A stretch of DNA of 64,000 bases from Streptomyces sp. AV19 (lineage in GTDB: Bacteria > Actinomycetota > Actinomycetes > Streptomycetales > Streptomycetaceae), in contig NZ_JAEAMR010000007.1 of NCBI RefSeq assembly GCF_015999245.1, positions 108,806 through 172,805 on the forward strand, written 5' to 3'. Numbering within the stretch: position 1 is the stretch's first letter; each line of letters starts with the position of its first letter. The translations under genes were made by a program, and so were the position numbers. Below are positions 61,137-64,000 of the stretch, piece after piece. The notes under the pieces were generated by a model. That model was given only the letters and a program-made list of their open reading frames with translations, searched no databases and was not told the DNA's origin.

Positions 61137-62287
61137 CAGTTGCTCTCCTCGTCCGCGAACTGCGCCTGGTAGGCGGCGAATTGCGCGCGCTCCTCGTCGA
61201 CCAGCGCGTGGCCGTCCGCGTAGATGTTCTCGAAGATCGCCGTGTCCTCGGGGTCCGGCATGGTGCGCACGGTGTCGCGGACGCGCTTGGCGAGGGCGTC
61301 GCTCTCGGCCTCCAGCGCGGCGAAGAACTCCTCGTCGGCGTACCCCTCGCGCTCCAGGTGGCGGCGCAGGCGCAGGATCGGGTCCTTGGCCTCCCACAGC
61401 TCCCGCTCCTCGTCGCGGCGGTAGCGGGTGGGGTCGTCGGAGGTGGTGTGGGCGCCCATCCGGTAGGTGAACGCCTCGACGAGCATGGGGCCCTGCCCGG
61501 TGCGGGCGCGCTCCAGCGCGGCCTTGGTCACCGCGAGGCAGGCCAGCACGTCGTTGCCGTCGACGCGGACGCCGGGGAAGCCGAAGCCCTGGGCGCGGCG
61601 GTAGAGCGGGACGCGGGTCTGCTTCTCGGTGGGCTCGGAGATGGCCCACTGGTTGTTCTGGCAGAAGAAGACCACGGGGGCGTTGTAGACCGCGGCGAAG
61701 GTGAACGCCTCGGCCACGTCGCCCTGGCTGGACGCGCCGTCGCCGAAGTAGGCGATGACGGCGGAGTCGGCGCCGTCCTTGGCGACGCCCATCGCGTAGC
61801 CGGTGGCGTGCAGCGCCTGGGAGCCGATGACGATCGTGTACAGGTGGAAGTTGTTCTCGTTGGGGTCCCAGCCGCCGTGGTTGACGCCGCGGAACATCCC
61901 GAGGAGGTTGGTCGGGTCCACCCCGCGGCACCAGGCGACGCCGTGCTCGCGGTAGGTGGGGAAGACGTAGTCGTCGTCCCGGGTGGCCCGGCCGGAGCCG
62001 ATCTGGGCGGCCTCCTGGCCCAGCAGGGAGGCCCACAGGCCCAGTTCGCCCTGGCGCTGGAGGGTGGTGGCCTCGCCGTCGAAGCGGCGGGTCAGCACCA
62101 TGTCGCGGTACAGGCCGCGCAGTTCCCCGGGCGTCACGTCGATGGCGTAGTCGGGGTGGCCGACCCGCTCGCCCTCGGGCGTCAGCAGCTGTACGAGCTC
62201 CGGCTGGTCCGGCCCGCCGGCCGGCTTCTTCGCGCCGGCGCGTTTGCCGCCGCGCGGCTTGCGCGCGGCGGTGCTGTCCACGGTCAC
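61136..62287 (-). CDS. bkdA: branched-chain 2-oxo acid dehydrogenase E1 alpha
   Basis: 383 residues. The thiamine diphosphate motif is GDGASSQGDVAEAFTFAAVY...CQNN near 183-212. MVLTRRFDGEATTLQRQGELG near 64 and VEAFTYRMGAHTTSDDPTRYR near 287 (phosphorylation-loop region) mark a branched-chain rather than pyruvate enzyme. A Lys/Arg/Ala-rich N-terminal 25 residues is extra. GTG start (VTVDSTAARK) with GGAGGAG 6 bases upstream. First gene of the operon, divergent from a DevR-like regulator. Confidence 0.94.
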   Translation of the reverse strand: MTVDSTAARKPRGGKRAGAKKPAGGPDQPELVQLLTPEGERVGHPDYAIDVTPGELRGLYRDMVLTRRFDGEATTLQRQGELGLWASLLGQEAAQIGSGRATRDDDYVFPTYREHGVAWCRGVDPTNLLGMFRGVNHGGWDPNENNFHLYTIVIGSQALHATGYAMGVAKDGADSAVIAYFGDGASSQGDVAEAFTFAAVYNAPVVFFCQNNQWAISEPTEKQTRVPLYRRAQGFGFPGVRVDGNDVLACLAVTKAALERARTGQGPMLVEAFTYRMGAHTTSDDPTRYRRDEERELWEAKDPILRLRRHLEREGYADEEFFAALEAESDALAKRVRDTVRTMPDPEDTAIFENIYADGHALVDEERAQFAAYQAQFADEESN

Positions 62288-62638
62288 GTGTGCTCCTCCG
62301 TCTGTCGGCCCCCGGGGTCGCCGGTGGCCGTAGGGGGTCCCCCCGCCGTGGGGCTGGGGGTGCTCGCCCGCTTCCCGACGGCACACGGGGTGGGTGTGCC
62401 GAGGCCGGAACCGGGCGCGACAGGCGCCCCGGCGAATGGCCTGCAATAGGCACGTTACCCAGTACCCGGCATTCCTGCGAAACCCTGTCTGACCTGCGAT
62501 TTTGCTTGGATTTCCAAGTAAATCCAGAAAGGGCCGCAGCGGTACTGGTCAGAGCCTTGCGAGCCTCCTCCGCCGAAGCGGAGTTACCGCCGGAACGACC
62601 GCACGTTATCCCGGAGGACAAGAGCAGGGGAAGACTCG
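62288..62638. promoter_or_regulatory. 351-bp divergent intergenic region with A+T-rich nested palindrome
   Basis: It contains TGGATTT-CCAAGT-AAATCCA (62507-62526), nested with CTTGG-ATTT-CCAAG (62505-62518), in a stretch of unusually low G+C. It is placed between the bkd operon and the DevR-like gene, so it may be an operator for either, for example an Lrp/AsnC-type BkdR site. No gene seen in the gap. Confidence 0.5.
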
Positions 62639-63316
62639 ATGTGTGAGACTGACACTGTGCGCGAACAAGGAAAAATCACGGTATTTCTGCTTGACGACCA
62701 CGAGGTGGTGCGGCGCGGCGTCCACGAGATGCTCTCCGTCGAGGAGGACATCGAGGTGGTCGGCGAAGCCGGTACCGCGGCCGACGCTTTGGTGCGCATT
62801 CCCGCCACCCGGCCCGACGTCGCCGTTCTGGACGTCCGTCTTCCGGATGGCAGCGGAGTAGAAGTATGCCGTGAGATCCGCGCGCAGGACGAGGGCATCA
62901 AATGTCTGATGCTCACCTCGTTCGCCGACGACGAGGCGCTTTTCGACGCGATCATGGCCGGGGCCTCGGGATATGTGCTCAAGGCGATTCGCGGCAATGA
63001 GCTGCTGTCCGCCGTGCGCGACGTGGCCGCCGGAAAGTCGCTGCTCGATCCGGTCGCGACCGCCCGGGTGCTGGAGCGGCTGCGGGACGGCAAGGACCCC
63101 AAGGGCGACAACAAGCTCGCCTCCCTCACCGAGCAGGAGCGCCGCATCCTGGACCTGATCGGGGAGGGCCTGACCAACCGCGTGATCGGCGAGCGGCTGC
63201 ACCTCGCCGAGAAGACCATCAAGAACTACGTCTCCAGCCTGCTGTCCAAGCTGGGCATGGAGCGCCGCTCCCAGGCCGCCGCGTACGTCGCCCGGCTCCA
63301 GGCGGAGAAGCGCTGA
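62639..63316 (+). CDS. DevR/DosR-like NarL-family response regulator
   Basis: 225 residues. Receiver with DDHEVVRRGVHEML near 19-32, phospho-acceptor D65 in DVAVLDVRLPDGSGVEVCRE, and the conserved LTS and GYVLKAIRG positions. LuxR-type helix-turn-helix at about 160-222: LTEQERRILDLIGEGLTNRV, AEKTIKNYVSSLLSKLGMER. Both halves closely follow the mycobacterial dormancy regulator DevR (DosR) pattern. No cognate kinase lies in the window. ATG at 62639 after GGGAAG; a GTG at 62657 is possible. A DosR-type box lies just downstream, before the next gene. Confidence 0.9.
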   Translation: MCETDTVREQGKITVFLLDDHEVVRRGVHEMLSVEEDIEVVGEAGTAADALVRIPATRPDVAVLDVRLPDGSGVEVCREIRAQDEGIKCLMLTSFADDEALFDAIMAGASGYVLKAIRGNELLSAVRDVAAGKSLLDPVATARVLERLRDGKDPKGDNKLASLTEQERRILDLIGEGLTNRVIGERLHLAEKTIKNYVSSLLSKLGMERRSQAAAYVARLQAEKR

Positions 63317-63381
63317 CACGGCCGGAAGTCGCCGGACCGAGGCCGAAAAGCACCCGTCCCAAAGGGCCTGCCGCCCGTTTA

Positions 63382-63395
63382 GGGACCAACGTCCC
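63382..63395. promoter_or_regulatory. DosR/DevR-type box GGGAC-CAAC-GTCCC
   Basis: A perfect 5-4-5 inverted repeat agreeing with the mycobacterial DosR core (GGGAC-TWWA-GTCCC) in both arms. It is centred 65 bases upstream of the PPOX-family gene and 72 bases after the DevR-like gene. Confidence 0.65.
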
Positions 63396-63453
63396 GGGCG
63401 CGACGGGGCGGGTGGCTCTACGTGCACCGGGGGTGACGGTGCAGAGTAAGCGC

Positions 63454-63879
63454 ATGCCTTCAGACGAGTACCGAGCGCTCGAACTGCTCGAACGAGCCCC
63501 CTACGGGCGGCTCTCGGTGACCATGCGCGCGCTCCCGTTCGTCATCACCACCCGGCACATCGTCTCCGACGGCAGGGTCCTGATCCGGCTGCACGGCGGC
63601 TACGGCTACGGACGCGCCTGCGACGGCTCGGTCGTCGCCTACAACGCCGACAACTTCGGCGACCGGGAGGAGGGCGACGAGCGCGTCTGGCACATCCAAC
63701 TCATGGGCACCGCCCGGACGTTCACCCCGGACCCGGCCGAACTCCCGCGCTTCGGCCCGGCCCCCCGCATCGCCGACGACAAACCCTTCGTCCCCGAATA
63801 CCTGTGCATAGAACCGCAGTTCATCACCCTGCACCACCTCGAAGGCGTACCCACGAGGGCCGCCGCGCACGCTTCGTGA
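63454..63879 (+). CDS. PPOX-family (pyridoxamine 5'-phosphate oxidase-like) flavoprotein
   Basis: 141 residues. Split-barrel pattern: ALELLERAPYGRLSVTMRAL near residues 8-27, PFVITTRHIVSDGRVLIRLH, then GSVVAYNADNFGDREEGDER and WHIQLMGTARTFT. Probably binds FMN or F420; the substrate is not known. ATG at MPSDEYRALELL; the ribosome binding site is weak. A DosR-type palindrome upstream suggests control by the adjacent DevR-like regulator. Confidence 0.82.
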   Translation: MPSDEYRALELLERAPYGRLSVTMRALPFVITTRHIVSDGRVLIRLHGGYGYGRACDGSVVAYNADNFGDREEGDERVWHIQLMGTARTFTPDPAELPRFGPAPRIADDKPFVPEYLCIEPQFITLHHLEGVPTRAAAHAS

Positions 63880-63894
63880 ACTAACATTTGGGGC

Positions 63895-64000
63895 GTGCCG
63901 CGCTCACTTGTCCACAACGCACCGCCCCACGCCCCACCCCCCGACGGCGCCCTGCGCACCCTGCTGCGCCGCTACCGGCAGGCGGGCGAGCCCGTCTCCT
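63895..64000 (+). CDS. unidentified protein, N-terminal fragment (window edge)
   Basis: 35 codons present, beginning VPRSLVHNAPPHAPPPDGAL, RTLLRRYRQAGEPVS. Not enough to assign a family. TAACAT ends 7 bases before the GTG, fitting a leaderless start; the GTG is otherwise without a ribosome binding site. It starts 15 bases after the PPOX stop. Confidence 0.5.
   Translation, partial: MPRSLVHNAPPHAPPPDGALRTLLRRYRQAGEPVS

Overview
The window looks like a chromosomal core segment of a Streptomyces species or a very close relative. Support comes from the very high G+C content with G/C-ending codons, frequent GTG starts, and the gene order dnaK-grpE-dnaJ-hspR with HspR-type HAIR operators. Two rodlin genes, a gamma-butyrolactone-receptor-like regulator, a mycothiol-dependent enzyme family member, GAF-SpoIIE-ATPase and XRE/DUF-type regulators, and TTA codons confined to one accessory regulator all fit. 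No phage, transposase, integrase, CRISPR array or rRNA was seen. One tRNA (Gly, CCC) is present.

Layout. 1-5.7 kb: heat-shock block. The clpB start and the dnaK-grpE-dnaJ-hspR operon lie on the minus strand, both with HAIR operators, separated by a divergent PPOX-family flavoprotein gene. 5.7-12.4 kb: the EtfD-like Fe-S reductase, a Yip1-type membrane protein, a secreted PA14/FnIII protein, a phosphoribosyltransferase, dcd, a 54-aa zinc-ribbon protein and tRNA-Gly. 12.4-22.6 kb: permease plus universal stress protein, a transmembrane Ser/Thr kinase, a PucR regulator, a secreted SGNH lipase, an AAC(3)-like acetyltransferase, a DUF4232 protein, a membrane-anchored XRE regulator and a degenerate AbiEii-like nucleotidyltransferase. 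22.7-33.7 kb: accessory and developmental genes (two rodlins, an orphan acyl-CoA carboxylase epsilon-like protein, a TetR, an ScbR-like receptor, a convergent pair of membrane-anchored esterases, a carotenoid oxygenase, a VWA protein and an OmpR-type two-component system). 33.7-43.7 kb: metG, a truncated response-regulator relative, aspS, a SpoIIE phosphatase, a pirin, a secreted trypsin-like protease and an SseB-like protein. 43.8-49.5 kb: acyl-CoA dehydrogenase, M18 aminopeptidase, a DUF4232 lipoprotein and an NHL-repeat thioredoxin-like protein. 49.6-51.9 kb: a compact lower-G+C cassette of four small proteins, an XRE/PLD-like regulator with two TTA codons, and a NUDIX hydrolase. 51.9-58.3 kb: secreted hydrolase, nitrilase-family amidase, maleylpyruvate-isomerase-family enzyme, GntR-MFS operon and an MmyB-like XRE regulator. 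58.7-64 kb: branched-chain keto-acid dehydrogenase operon (E1alpha-E1beta-E2), divergent from a DevR/DosR-like response regulator, then a second PPOX gene with a DosR-type palindrome in front of it.

How it fits together. HspR, the last gene of its own operon, probably represses dnaK and clpB through the HAIR sites. A shared TTACCG-N4-GTA motif sits upstream of both the EtfD-like reductase and the acyl-CoA dehydrogenase; these are two ends of the beta-oxidation electron path, so one fatty-acid-responsive repressor could control both. A DevR-like regulator lies next to a PPOX gene with a 5-4-5 GGGAC/GTCCC palindrome, suggesting a local dormancy/redox regulon.

Non-coding structure is rich. A dispersed palindromic repeat family occurs three times between genes. 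Short tandem repeats (12-21 bp, 2-4 copies) stand before or after several genes, and most convergent gene pairs share a bidirectional hairpin terminator. All names come from reading the sequence and from family knowledge; no database search was run.
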